Shown here: piece after piece, positions 9,476 to 22,020 of the stretch
Layout: each line of letters begins with the position of its first letter
How positions within the stretch are numbered: the first letter of the stretch is position 1
NCBI RefSeq assembly: GCF_000003605.2
Contig: NW_003135827.1
Coordinates: 62,001 to 126,000, forward strand
Source of the DNA: Saccoglossus kowalevskii
Lineage: Eukaryota > Hemichordata > Enteropneusta > Harrimaniidae
DNA length: 64,000 nt
Reading direction: 5' to 3'
Made by a program: the position numbers and the translations under genes
The notes under the pieces: model-generated
The model's database searches: none
Told to the model about the DNA's origin: nothing
What the model saw: only the letters and a program-made list of their open reading frames with translations

Positions 9476-12400
9476 CTGTGTATTTTTCGGTGGGTACCGT
9501 TTAATTTCACTACCCTGGCTACGTGTTAAAATGGTTATGAATTCACTCTGGATAAGTATGTACATAACCGACCAATCATGGACTTTAATTCAATGTGTTG
9601 GTCAGGGTTCTGACCCTGTGTATTTTTCGGTGGGTACCGTTTAATTTCACTATCCTGGCTACGCGTTAAAATGGTTATGAATTCATTTTGGATAAGTACG
9701 TACATAACCGACCAATCGTGGACTTTAATTCAATGTGTTGGTCAGGGTTCTGACCCTGTGTATTTTTCGGTGGGTACCGTTTAATTTCACTACCCTGGCT
9801 ACGCGTTAAAATGGTTATGAATTCATTTTGGATAAGTACGTACATAACCGACCAATCGTGGACTTTAATTCAATGTGTTGGTCAGGGTTCTGACCCTGTG
9901 TATTTTTCGGTGGGTACCGTTTAATTTCACTACCCTGGCTACGTGTTAAAATGGTTATGAATTCACTCTGGATAAGTATGTACATAACCGACCAATCGTG
10001 GACTTTAATTCAATGTGTTGGTCAGGGTTCTGACCCTGTGTATTTTTCGGTGGGTACTGTTTAATTTCACTATCCTGGCTACGCGTTAAAATGGTTATGA
10101 ATTCATTTTGGATAAGTACGTACATAACCGACCAATCGTGGACTTTAATTCAATGTGTTGGTCAGGGTTCTGACCCTGTGTATTTTTCGGTGGGTACCGT
10201 TTAATTTCACTACCCTGGCTATGTGTTAAAATGGTTATGAATTCATTTTGGATAAGTACGTACATAACCGACCAATCGTGGACTTTAATTCAATGTGTTG
10301 GTCAGGGTTCTGACCCTGTGTATTTTTCGGTGGGTACCGTTTAATTTCACTACCCTGGCTACGTGTTAAAATGGTTATGAATTCATTTTGCATAAGTACG
10401 TACATAACCGACCAATCATGGACTTTAATTCAATGTGTTGGTCAGGGTTCTGACCCTGTGTATTTTTCGGTGGGTACCGTTTAATTTCACTACCCTGGCT
10501 ACGTGTTAAAATGGTTATGAATTCATTTTGCATAAGTACGTACATTACCGACCAATCGTGGACTTTAATTCAATGTGTTGGTCAAGGTTCTGACCCTGTG
10601 TATTTTTCGGTGGGTACCGTTTAATTTCACTACCCTGGCTACGTGTTAAAATGGTTATGAATTCATTTTGGATAAGTACGTACATAACCGACCAATCATG
10701 GACTTTAATTCAATGTGTTGGTCAGGGTTCTGACCCTGTGTATTTTTCGGTGGGTACCGTTTAATTTCACTACCCTGGCTACGCGTTAAAATAGTTATGA
10801 ATTCATTTTGGATAAATACGTACATAACCGACCAATCGTAGACTTTAATTCAATGTGTTGGTCAGGGTTCTGACCCTGTGTATTTTTCGGTGGGTACCGT
10901 TTAATTTCACTACCCTGGCTACACGTTAAAATGGTTATGAAGTCATTTTGGATAAGTACGTACATAACCGACCAATCGTGGACTTTAATTCTATGTGTTG
11001 CTCAGGGTTCTGACCCTGTGTATTTTTCGGTGGGTACCGTTTAATTTCACTACCCTGGCCACGCGTTAAAATGGTTATGAATTCATTTTGGATAAGTACG
11101 TACATAACCGACCAATCGTGGACTTTAATTCAATGTGTTGGTCAGGGTTCTGACCCTGTGTATTTTTCGGTGGGTACCGTTTAATTTCACTACCCTGGCT
11201 ACGCGTTAAAATGGTTATGAATTCATTTTGGATAAGTACGTACATAACCGACCAATCGTGGACTTTAATTCAATGTGTTGGTCATGGTTCTGACCCTGTG
11301 TATTTTTCGGTGGGTACCGTTTAATTTCACTATCCTGGCTACGTGTTAAAATGGTTATGAATTCATTTTGGATAAGTACGTACATAACCGACCAATCGTG
11401 GACTTTAATTCAATGTGTTGGTCAGGGTTCTGACCCTGTGTATTTTTCGGTGGGTACCGTTTAATTTCACTACCCTGGCTACGTGTTAAAATGGTTATGA
11501 ATTCATTTTGGATAAGTACGTACATAACCGACCAATCGTGGACTTTAATTCAATGTGTTGGTCAGGGTTCTGACCCTGTGTATTTTTCGGTGGGTACCGT
11601 TTAATTTCACTATCCTGGCTACATGTTAAAATGGTTATGAATTGATTTTGGATAAGTACGTACATAACCGATCAATCGTGGACTTTAATTCAATGTGTTG
11701 GTCAGGGTTCTGACCCTGTGTATTTTTCGGTGGGTACCGTTTAATTTCACTATCCTGGCTACGTGTTAAAATGGTTATGAATTCATTTTGGATAAGTACG
11801 TACATAACCGACCAATCGTGGACTTTAATTCAATGTGTTGGTCAGGGTTCTGACCACATGTGTATTTTTCGGTGGGTACCGTTTAATTTCACTACCCTGG
11901 CTACGTGTTAAAATGGTTATGAATTGATTTTGGATAAGTACGTACATAACCGACCAATCGTGGACTTTAATTCAATGTGTTGGTCAGGGTTCTGACCATG
12001 TGTATTTTTCGGTGGGTACCGTTTAATTTCACTACCCTGGCCACGTGTTAAAATGGTTATGAATTCACTCTGGATAAGTACGTATATAACCGAACAATAG
12101 TGGACTTTAATTCAATGTGTTGGTCAGGGTTCTGACCCTGTGTATTTTTCGGTGGGTACCGTTTAATTTCACTACCCTGGCTACGTGTTAAAATGGTTAT
12201 GAATTCATTTTGGATAAGTACGTACATAACCGACCAATCGTGGACTTAAATTCAATGTGTTGGTCAGGGTTCTGACCCTGTGTATTTTTCGGTGGGTACC
12301 GTTTAATTTCACTACCCTGGCCACGTGTTAAAATGGTTATGAATTCACTCTGGAAAAGTACGTACATAACCGACCAATCGTGGACTTTAATTCAATGTGT

Positions 12401-13739
12401 TGGTCAGGGTTCTTACCCTGTGTATTTTTCGGTGGGTACCGTTTAATTTCACTACCCTAGCTACGTGTTAAAATGGTTATGAATTCATTTTGGATAAGTA
12501 CGTACATAACCGACCAATCGTGGACTTTAATTCAATGTGTTGGTCAGGGTTCTGACCCTGTGTATTTTTCGGTGGGTACCGTTTAATTTCACTACCCTGG
12601 CTACGCGTTAAAATGGTTATGAATTCATTTTGGATAAGTACGTACATAACCGACCAATCGTGGACTTTAATTCAATGTGTTGGTCAGGATTCTGACCCTG
12701 TGTATTTTTCGGTGGGTACCGTTTAATTTCACTATCCTGGCTACGTGTTAAAATGGTTATGAATTCATTTTGGATAAGTACGTACATAATCGACCAATCG
12801 TGGACTTTAATTCAATGTGTTGGTCAGGATTCTGACCCTGTGTATTTTTCGGTGGGTACCGTTTAATTTCACTACCCTGGCTACGTGTTAAAATGGTTAT
12901 GAATTCATTTTGCATAAGTACGTACATAACCGACCAATCGTGGACTTTAATTCAATGTGTTGGTGAGGGTTCTGACCCTGTGTATTTTTCGGTGGGTACC
13001 GTTTAATTTCACTACCCTGGCTACGCGTTAAAATGGTTATGAATTCATTTTGGATAAGTACGTACATAACCGACCAATCGTGGACTTTAATTCAATGTGT
13101 TGGTCAGGGTTCTGACCTTGTGTATTTTTCGGTGGGTACCGTTTAATTTAACTACCCTGGCTATGCGTTAAAATGGTTATGAATTCATTTTGGATAAGTA
13201 CGTACATAACCGACCAATCGTGGACTTTAATTCAATGTGTTGGTCAGGGTTCTGACCCTGTGTATTTTTCGGTGGGTACCGTTTAATTTCACTATCCTGT
13301 CTATGTGTTAAAATGGTTATGAATTCACTCTGGATAAGTACGTACATAACCGACCAATCTTGGACTTTAATTCAATGTGTTGGTCAGGGTTCTGACCCTG
13401 TGTATTTTTCGGTGGGTACCGTTTAATTTCACTACCCTGGCTACGTGTTAAAATGGGTCTGAATTCACTCTGGATAAGTACGTACATAACCGACCAATCT
13501 TGGACTTTAATTCAATGTGTTGGTCAGGGTTCTGACCCTGTGTATTTTTCGGTGGGTATGTTTAATTTCACTATCCTGGCTACGTGTTAAAATGGTTATG
13601 AATTCACTCTGGATAAGTACGTACATAACCGACCAATCTTGGACTTTAATTCAATGTGTTGGTCAGGGTTCTGTCCCTGTGTATTTTTCGGTGGGTACCG
13701 TTTAAGTTCACTACACTGGCTACGTGTTAAAATGGTTAT

Positions 13740-13935
13740 GAAATCACTCTGGATAAGTACATACATAAACCGACCAATCTTTGACTTTTATTCAATGTGT
13801 TTGGTCAAGGTTTCTGAACCTTTGTGTATTTTTCGGTGGGTACCGTTTAAATTTCACTACCCTGGCTACGCGTTAAAAATGGTTATGAATTCATTTTGGA
13901 TAAGTACGTACATAACCGACCAAATCGTGGACTTT
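13740..13935. repeat. Monomer patch with clustered one-base insertions
   Basis: This patch shows ATAAACCG, ACTTTTATTC, GTGTTTGGTCAAGG, TTTCTGAACC, TTTGTG, TTTAAATTTC, TTAAAAATGG and CCAAATCG. Nearly every change lengthens a homopolymer by one, unlike the deletion-only patch at 9326-9475. A one-directional error of this kind suggests poor local consensus. Confidence 0.62.
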
Positions 13936-14917
13936 AATTCAATGTGTTGCTCAGGGTTCTGACCCTGTGTATTTTTCGGTGGGTACCCTTTAATTTCACT
14001 ATCCTGGCCACGCGTTAAAATGGTTATGAATTCATTTTGGATAAGTACGTACATAACCGACCAATCGTGGACTTTAATTCAATGTGTTGGTCAGGGTTCT
14101 GACCCTGTGTATTTTTCAGTGGGTACCGTTTAATTTCACTACCCTGGCTACGCGTTAAAATGGTTATGAATTCATTTTGGATAAGTACGTACATAACCGA
14201 CCAATCGTGGACTTTAATTCAATGTGTTGGTCAGGGTTCTGACCCTGTGTATTTTTCGGTGGGTACCGTTTAATTTCACTATCCTGGCTACGTGTTAAAA
14301 TGGTTATGAATTCATTTTGGATAAGTACGTACATAACCGACCAATCGTGGACTTTAATTCAATGTGTTGGTCAGGGTTCTGACCCTGTGTATTTTTCGGT
14401 GGGTACCGTTTATTCTCACTACCCTGGCTACGTGTTAAAATGGTTATGATTCATTTTGGATAAGTACGTACATAACCGACCAATTCGTGGACTTTAATTC
14501 TATGTGTTGCTCAGGGTTCTGACCCTGTGTATTTTTCAGTGGGTACCGTTTAATTTCACTAATCCTGGCCACGCGTTAAAATGGTTATGATTTCATTTTG
14601 CATCAATACGTACATAACCGACCAATCGTGGACTTTAATTCAATGTGTTGGTCAGGGTTCTGACCCTGTGTATTTTTCGGTGGGTACCGTTTAATTTCAC
14701 TACCCTGGCTATGCGTTAAAATGGTTATGAATTCATTTTGGATAAGTACGTACATAACCGACCAATCGTGGACTTTAATTCAATGTGTTGGTCAGGGTTC
14801 TGACCCTGTGTATTTTTCGGTGGGTACCGTTTAATTTCACTACCCTGGCTACGTGTTAAAATGGTTATGAATTCATTTTGCATAAGTACGTACATAACCG
14901 ACCAATCGTGGACTTTA

Positions 14918-15027
14918 TTTTGCATGCAGGTAAGGTATACCTACAGACATAACTGTGGACATTATGCTTATACTTGTGTACTAAGACGTTAGTTAACATT
15001 TAATATCAGGCAATGCATTGGTTCATT
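14918..15027 (+). repeat. 110-bp replacement segment, copy 3
   Basis: It has the TATAC variant with a private A-to-G change giving CTTGTGTAC. Upstream is the GCATAAG subtype. Downstream come a CACTCTGG unit and then a GCATAAG unit. It starts 1,164 bp before copy 4. Confidence 0.95.
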
Positions 15028-16081
15028 ACCCTGGCTACGTGTTAAAATGGTTATGAATTCACTCTGGATAAGTACGTACATAACCGACCAATCGTGGACT
15101 TTAATTCAATGTGTTGGTCAGGGTTCTGACCCTGTGTATTTTTCGGTGGGTACCGTTTAATTTCACTACCCTGGCTACGTGTTAAAATGGTTATGAATTC
15201 ATTTTGCATAAGTACGTACATAACCGACCAATCGTGGACTTTAATTCAATGTGTTGGTCAGGGTTCTGACCCTGTGTATTTTTCGGTGGGTACCGTTTAA
15301 TTTCACTACCCTGGCTACGTGTTAAAATGGTTATGAATTCATTTTGGATAAGTACGTACATAACCGACCAATCGTGGACTTTAATTCAATGTGTTGGTCA
15401 GGGTTCTGACCCTGTGTATTTTTAGGTGGGTACCGTTTAATTTCACTACCCTGGCTACGTGTTAAAATGGTTATGAATTCGTTTTGCATAAGTACGTACA
15501 TAACCGACCAATCGTGGACTTTAATTCAATGTGTTGGTCAGGGTTCTGACCCTGTGTATTTTTCGGTGGGTACTGTTTAATTTCGCTATCCTGGCTACGT
15601 GTTAAAATGGTTATGAATTCATTTTGGATAAGTACGTACATAACCGACCAATCGTGGACTTTAATTCATGTGTTGGTCAGGGTCTGACCCTGTGTATTTT
15701 TCGGTGGGTACCGTTTAATTTCACTACCCTGGCCACGCGTTAAAATGGTTATGAATTCATTTTGGATAAGTACGTACATAACCGACCAATTGTGGACTTT
15801 AATTCAATGTGTTGGTCAGGGTTCTGACCCTGTGTATTTTTCGGTGGGTACCGTTTAATCTCACTACCCTGGCTACGTGTTAAAATGGTTATGAATTCAC
15901 TCTGGATAAGTACGTACATAACCGACCAATCGTGGACTTTAATTCAATGTGTTGGTCAGGGTTCTGACCCTGTGTATTTTTCGGTGGGTACCGTTTAATT
16001 TCACTACCCTGGCTACGTGTTAAAATGGTTATGAATTCATTTTGCATAAGTACGTACATAACCGACCAATCGTGGACTTTA
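15028..16081. repeat. Array segment between hybrids 3 and 4 (7 standard units)
   Basis: Seven units, short by two bases because of one-base losses near 15668 and 15690. GCATAAG units lie near 15204 and 15485. The unit just before the hybrid is CACTCTGG type. With the following segment it forms two consecutive blocks of seven units plus one hybrid. No gene is present. Confidence 0.94.
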
Positions 16082-16191
16082 TTTTGCATGCAGGTAAGGT
16101 ATACCTACAGACATAACTGTGGACATTATGCTTAAACTTATGTACTAAGACGTTAGTTAACATTTAATATCAGGCAATGCATTGGTTCATT
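16082..16191 (+). repeat. 110-bp replacement segment, copy 4
   Basis: It has the TAAAC variant. Upstream is GCATAAG. Downstream come a CACTCTGG unit and then a CACTCTGG unit with ACAAAACC, the same linked flank as copies 1, 11 and 14. Confidence 0.95.
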
Positions 16192-17247
16192 ACCCTGGCT
16201 ACGTGTTAAAATGGTTATGAATTCACTCTGGATAAGTACGTACATAACCGACCAATCGTGGACTTTAATTCAATGTGTTGGTCAGGGTTCTGACCCTGTG
16301 TAATTTTCGGTGGGTACCGTTTAATTTCACTATCCTGGCTACGTGTTAAAATGGTTATGAATTCACTCTGGATAAGTACGTACAAAACCGACCAATCGTG
16401 GACTTTAATCCAATGTGTTGGTCAGGGTTCTGACCCTGTGTATTTTTCGGTGGGTACCGTTTAATTTCACTACCCTGGCTACGTGTTAAAATGGTTATGA
16501 TTTCATTTTGGATAAGTACGTACATAACCGACCAATCGTGGACTTTAATTCAATGTGTTGGTCCGGGTTCTGACCCTGTGTATTTTTCGGTGGGTACCGT
16601 TTAATTTCACTATCCTGGCTACGTGTTAAAATGGTTATGAATTCATTTTGGATAAGTACGTACATAACCGACCAATCGTGGACTTTAATTCAATGTGTTG
16701 GTCAGGGTTCTGACCCTGTGAATTTTACGGTGGGTACCATTTAATTTCACTACCCTGGCTACGTGTTAAAATGGTTATGAATTCATTTTGGATAAGTACG
16801 TACATAACCGACCAATCGTGGACTTTAATTCAATGTGTTGGTCAGGGTTCTGACCCTGTGTATTTTTCGATGGGTACCGTTTAATTTCACTATCCTGGCT
16901 ACGTGTTAAAATGGTTATGAATTCATTTTGGATAAGTACGTACATAACCGACCAATCGTGGACTTTAATTCAATGTGTTGGTCAGGGTTCTGACCCTGTG
17001 TATTTTTCGGTGGGTACCGTTTAATTTCACTACCCTGGCTACGTGTTAAAATGGTTATGAATTCATTTTGGATAAGTACGTACATAACCGACCAATCGTG
17101 GACTTTAATTCAATGTGTTGGTCAGGGTTCTGACCCTGTGTATTTTTCGGTGGGTACCGTTTAATTTCACTACCTTTGCTACGTGTTAAAATGGTTATGA
17201 ATTCATTTTGCATAAGTACGTACATAACCGACCAATCGTGGACTTTA
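16192..17247. repeat. Array segment between hybrids 4 and 5 (7 standard units)
   Basis: Exactly seven 140-bp units. Private changes include TGTGAATTTTACGG near 16728 and ACCTTTGCTACG near 17172. No gene is present. Confidence 0.95.
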
Positions 17248-17357
17248 TTTTGCATGCAGGTAAGGTATACCTACAGACATAACTGTGGACATTATGCTTA
17301 TACTTATGTACTAGGATGTTAGTTAACATTTAATATCAGGCAATGCATTGGTTCATT
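17248..17357 (+). repeat. 110-bp replacement segment, copy 5
   Basis: It has the TATAC variant plus CTAGGATG in place of CTAAGACG, a two-base difference shared only with copy 6. Upstream is GCATAAG; downstream is a CACTCTGG unit. Copies 5 and 6 are sister copies. Confidence 0.95.
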
Positions 17358-20093
17358 ACCCTGGCTACGTGTTAAAATGGTTATGAATTCACTCTGGATA
17401 AGTACGTACATAACCGACCAATCGTGGACTTTAATTCAATGTGTTGGTCAGGGTTCTGACCCTGTGTATTTTTCGGTGGGTACCGTTTAATTTCACTACC
17501 CTGGCTACGCGTTAAAATGGTTATGAATTCATTTTGGATAAGTACGTACATAACCGACCAATCGTGGACTTTAATTCAATGTGTTGGTCAGGGTTCTGAC
17601 CCTGTGTATTTTTCGGTGGGTACCGTTTAATTTCACTACCCTGGCTACGCGTTAAAATGGTTATGAATTCATTTTGCATAAGTACGTACATAACCGACCA
17701 ATCGTGGACTTTAATTCAATGTGTTGGTCAGGGTTCTGACCCTGTGTATTTTTCGGTGGGTACCATTTAATTTCACTACCCTGGCTACGTGTTAAAATGG
17801 TTATGAATTCATTTTGCATAAGTACGTACATAACCGACCAATCGTGGACTTTAATTCAATGTGTTGGTCAGGGTTCTGACCCTGTGTATTTTTCGGTGGG
17901 TACCGTTTAATTATACTACCCTGGCTACGCGTTAAAATGGTTATGAATTCATTTTGGATAAGTACGTACATAACCGACCAATCGTGGACTTTAATTTAAT
18001 GTGTTGGTCAGGGTTCTGACCCTGTGTATTTTTCGGTGGGTACCGTTTAATTTCACTACCCTGGCTATGTGTTAAAATGGTTATGAATTCATTTTGCATA
18101 AGTACGTACATAACCGACCAATCATGGACTTTAATTCAATGTGTTGGTCAGGGTTCTGACCCTGTGTATTTTTCGGTGGGTACCGTTTAATTTCACTACC
18201 CTGGCTACGTGTTAAAATGGTTATGAATTCATTTTGCATAAGTACGTACATAACCGACCAATCGTGGACTTTAATTCAATGTGTTGGTCAGGGTTCTGAC
18301 CCTGTGTATTTTTCGGTGGGTACCGTTTAATTTCACTACCCTGGCTATGTGTTAAAATGGTTATGAATTCATTTTGCATAAGTACGTACATAACCGACCA
18401 ATCGTGGACTTTAATTCAATGTGTTGGTCAGGGTTCTGACCCTGTGTATTTTTCGGTGGGTACCGTTTAATTTCACTACCCTGGCTACGTGTTAAAATGG
18501 TTATGAATTCATTTTGGATAAGTACGTACATAACCGACCAATCGTGGACTTTAATTCAATGTGTTGGTCAGGGTTCTGACCCTGTGTATTTTTCGGTGGG
18601 TACCGTTTAAATTCACTACCCTGGCTACGTGTTAAAATGGTTATGAATTCATTTTGGATAAGTACGTACATAACCGACCAATCGTGGACTTTAATTCAAT
18701 GTGTTGGTCAGGGTTCTGACCCTGTGTATTTTTCGGTGGGTACCATTTAATTTCACTATCCTGGCTACGTGTTAAAATGGTTATGAATTCATTTTGGATA
18801 AGTACGTACATAACCGACCAATCGTGGACTTTAATTCAATGTGTTGGTCAGGGTTCTGACCCTGTGTATTTTTCGGTGGGTACCGTTTAATTTCACTACC
18901 CTGGCTACGTGTTAAAATGGTTATGAATTCATTTTGGATAAGTACGTACATAACCGACCAATCGTGGTCTTTAATTCAATGTGTTGGTCAGGGTTCTGAC
19001 CCTGTGTATTTTTCGGTGGGTACCGTTTAATTTCACTACCCTGGCTACGTGTTAAAATGGTTATGAATTCATTTTGCATAAGTACGTACATAACCGACCA
19101 ATCGTGGACTTTAATTCAATGTGTTGGTCAGGGTTCTGACCCTGTGTATTTTTCGGTGGGTACCGTTTAATTTCACTATCCTGGCTACGCGTTAAAATGG
19201 TTATGAATTCATTTTGGATAAGTACGTACATAACCGACCAATCGTGGACTTTAATTCAATGTGTTGGTCAGGGTTCTGACCCTGTGTATTTTTCGGTGGG
19301 TACCGTTTAATTTCACTACCCTGGCTACGCGTTAAAATGGTTATGAATTCATTTTGGATAAGTACGTACATAACCGACCAATCGTGGACTTTAACTTAAT
19401 GTGTTGGTCAGGGTTCTGACCCTGTGTATTTTTCGGTGGGTACCGTTTAATTTCACTACCCTGGCTACGCGTTAAAATGGTTATGAATTCATTTTGGATA
19501 AGTACGTACATAACCGACCAATCGTGGACTTTAATTCAATGTGTTGGTCAGGGTTCTGACCCTGTGTATTTTTCGGTGGGTACCGTTTAATTTCACTATC
19601 CTGGCTACGTGTTAAAATGGTTATGAATTCATTTTGGATAAGTACGTACATAACCGACCAATCGTGGACTTTAATTCAATGTGTTGGTCAGGGTTCTGAC
19701 CCTGTGTATTTTTCGGTGGGTACCGTTTATTTTCACTACCCTGGCTACGCGTTAAAATGGTTATGAATTCATTTTGGATAAGTACGTACATAACCGACCA
19801 ATCGTGGACTTTAATTCAATGTGTTGGTCAGGGTTCTGACCCTGTGTATTTTTTGGTGGGTACCGTTTAATTTCACTACCCTGGCTACGTGTTAAAATGG
19901 TTATGAATTCATTTTGGATAAGTACGTACATAACCGACCAATCGTGGACTTTAATTCAATGTGTTGGTCAGGGTTCTGACCCTGTGTATTTTTCGGTGGG
20001 TACCGTTTAATTTCACTACCTTGGCTATGTGTTAAAATGGTTATGAATTCATTTTGCATAAGTACGTACATAACCGACCAATCGTGGACTTTA
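17358..20093. repeat. Array segment between hybrids 5 and 6 (19 standard units)
   Basis: Exactly 19 units with no net indel. It is rich in the GCATAAG subtype, with units near 17674, 17814, 18094, 18234, 18374 and 19074, several of them adjacent. No gene is present. Confidence 0.95.
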
Positions 20094-20203
20094 TTTTGCA
20101 TGCAGGTAAGGTATACCTACAGACATAACTGTGGACATTATGCTTATACTTATGTACTAGGATGTTAGTTAACATTTAATATCAGGCAATGCATTGGTTC
20201 ATT
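20094..20203 (+). repeat. 110-bp replacement segment, copy 6
   Basis: It is TATAC with the CTAGGATG signature shared only with copy 5, 2,846 bp away. Upstream is GCATAAG in a unit with ACCTTGGCTATG. Downstream is a CACTCTGG unit. Confidence 0.95.
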
Positions 20204-20759
20204 ACCCTGGCTACGTGTTAAAATGGTTATGAATTCACTCTGGATAAGTACGTACATAACCGACCAATCGTGGACTTTAATTCAATGTGTTGGTCAGGGT
20301 TCTGACCCTGTGTATTTTTCGGTGGGTACCGTTTAATTTCACTATCCTGGCTACGTGTTAAAATGGTTATGAATTCATTTTGGATAAGTACGTACATAAC
20401 CGACCAATCGTGGACTTTAATTCAATGTGTTGGTCAGGGTTCTGACCCTGTGTATTTTTCGGTGGGTACCGTTTAATTTCACTACCCTGGCTACGTGTTA
20501 AAATGGTTATGAATTCATTTTGCATAAGAACGTACATAACCGACCAATCGTGGACTTTAATTCAATGTGTTGGTCAGGGTTCTGACCCTGTATATTTTTC
20601 GGTGGGAACCGTTTAATTTCACTACCCTGGCTACGCGTTAAAATGGTTATGAATTCATTTTGGATAAGTACGTACATAACCGACCAATCGTGGACTTTAA
20701 TTCAATGTGTTGGTCAGGTTCTGACCCTGTGTATTTTTCGGTGGGTACCGTTTAATTTC

Positions 20760-21400
20760 ACTACCCTGGCTACGTGTTAAAATGGTTATGAATTCATTTT
20801 GCATAAGTACGTACATAACCGACCAATCATGGACTTTAATTCAATGTGTTGGTCAGGGTTCTGACCCTGTGTATTTTTCGGTGGGTATCGTTTAATTTCA
20901 CTACCCTGGCTACGTGTTAAAATGGTTATGAATTCATTTTGGATAAGTACGTACATAACCGACCAATCTTGGACTTTATTTCAATGTGTTGGTCAGGGTT
21001 CTGACCCTGTGTATTTTTCGGTGGGTACCGTTTAATTTCACTACCCTGGCTACGTGTTAAAATGGTTATGAATTCATTTTGGATAAGTACGTACATAACC
21101 GACCAATCTTGGACTTTATTTCAATGTGTTGGTCAGGGTTCTGACCCTGTGTATTTTTCGGTGGGTACCGTTTAATTTCACTACCCTGGCTACGCGTTAA
21201 AATGGTTATGAATTCATATTGGATAAGTACGTACATAACCGACCAATCGTGGACTTTAATTCAATGTGTTGGTCAGGGTTCTGACCCTGTGTATTTTTCG
21301 TAGGGTACCGTTTAATTTCACTACCCTGGCTACGTGTTAAAATGGTTATGAATTCATTTTGGATAAGTACGTGCATAACCGACCAATCTTGGACTTTAAT
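20760..21400. repeat. Long-range duplicated block, left partner
   Basis: It matches 51923-52563 at a constant offset of 31,163 bp. Shared private markers in order are GCATAAG with CATGG, GGGTATCG (20884), two T-type units, CATATTGG (21215) and GTGCATAACC (21371). Confidence 0.88.
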
Positions 21401-22020
21401 TCAATGTGTTGGTCAGGGTTCTGACCCTGTGTATTTTTCGGTGGGTACCGTTTAATTTCACTACCCTGGCTACGTGTTAAAATGGTTATGAATTCATTTT
21501 GGATAAGTACGTACATAACCGACCAATCTTGGACTTTATTTCAATGTGTTGGTCAGGGTTCTGACCCTGTGTATTTTTCGGTGGGTACCGTTTAATTTCA
21601 CTACCCTGGCTACGCGTTAAAATGGTTATGAATTCATTTTGGATAAGTACGTACATAACCGACCAATCGTGGACTTTAATTCAATGTGTTGGTCAGGGTT
21701 CTGACCCTGTGTATTTTTCGGTGGGTACCGTTTAATTTCACTACCCTGGCTACGTGTTAAAATGGTTATGAATTCATTTTGGATAAGTACGTGCATAACC
21801 GACCAATCTTGGACTTTAATTCAATGTGTTGGTCAGGGTTCTGACCCTGTGTATTTTTCGGTGGGTACCGTTTAATTTCACTACCCTGGCTACGTGTTAA
21901 AATGGTTATGAATTCATTTTGGATAAGTACGTACATAACCGACCAATCTTGGACTTTATTTCAATGTGTTGGTCAGGGTTCTGACCCTGTGTATTTTTCG
22001 GTGGGTACCGTTTAATTTCA
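21181..22020. repeat. 420-bp trimer higher-order repeat, two copies
   Basis: Bases 21181-21600 and 21601-22020 differ at three positions by my reading: CATATT against CATTTT near 21218, and CGTAGGG against CGGTGGG at 21301-21302. Each copy holds one ACGCG standard unit, one CTTGG unit with the private GTGCATAACC (21371 and 21791) and one full T-type unit. Confidence 0.92.

Larger units (their letters stand above)
8117..14917. repeat. Array segment between hybrids 2 and 3 (about 48 standard units)
   Basis: Mostly standard units. A deletion-rich patch lies at 9326-9475. CACATG replaces CCTG near 11855. CACTCTGG units lie near 12065, 12345 and 13320, and T-type CTTGG units at about 13350-13790, including an AAATGGGTCTGAATTC unit near 13450. 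An insertion-rich patch lies at 13745-13935, and further irregular units at 14405-14610. No gene is present. Confidence 0.93.
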
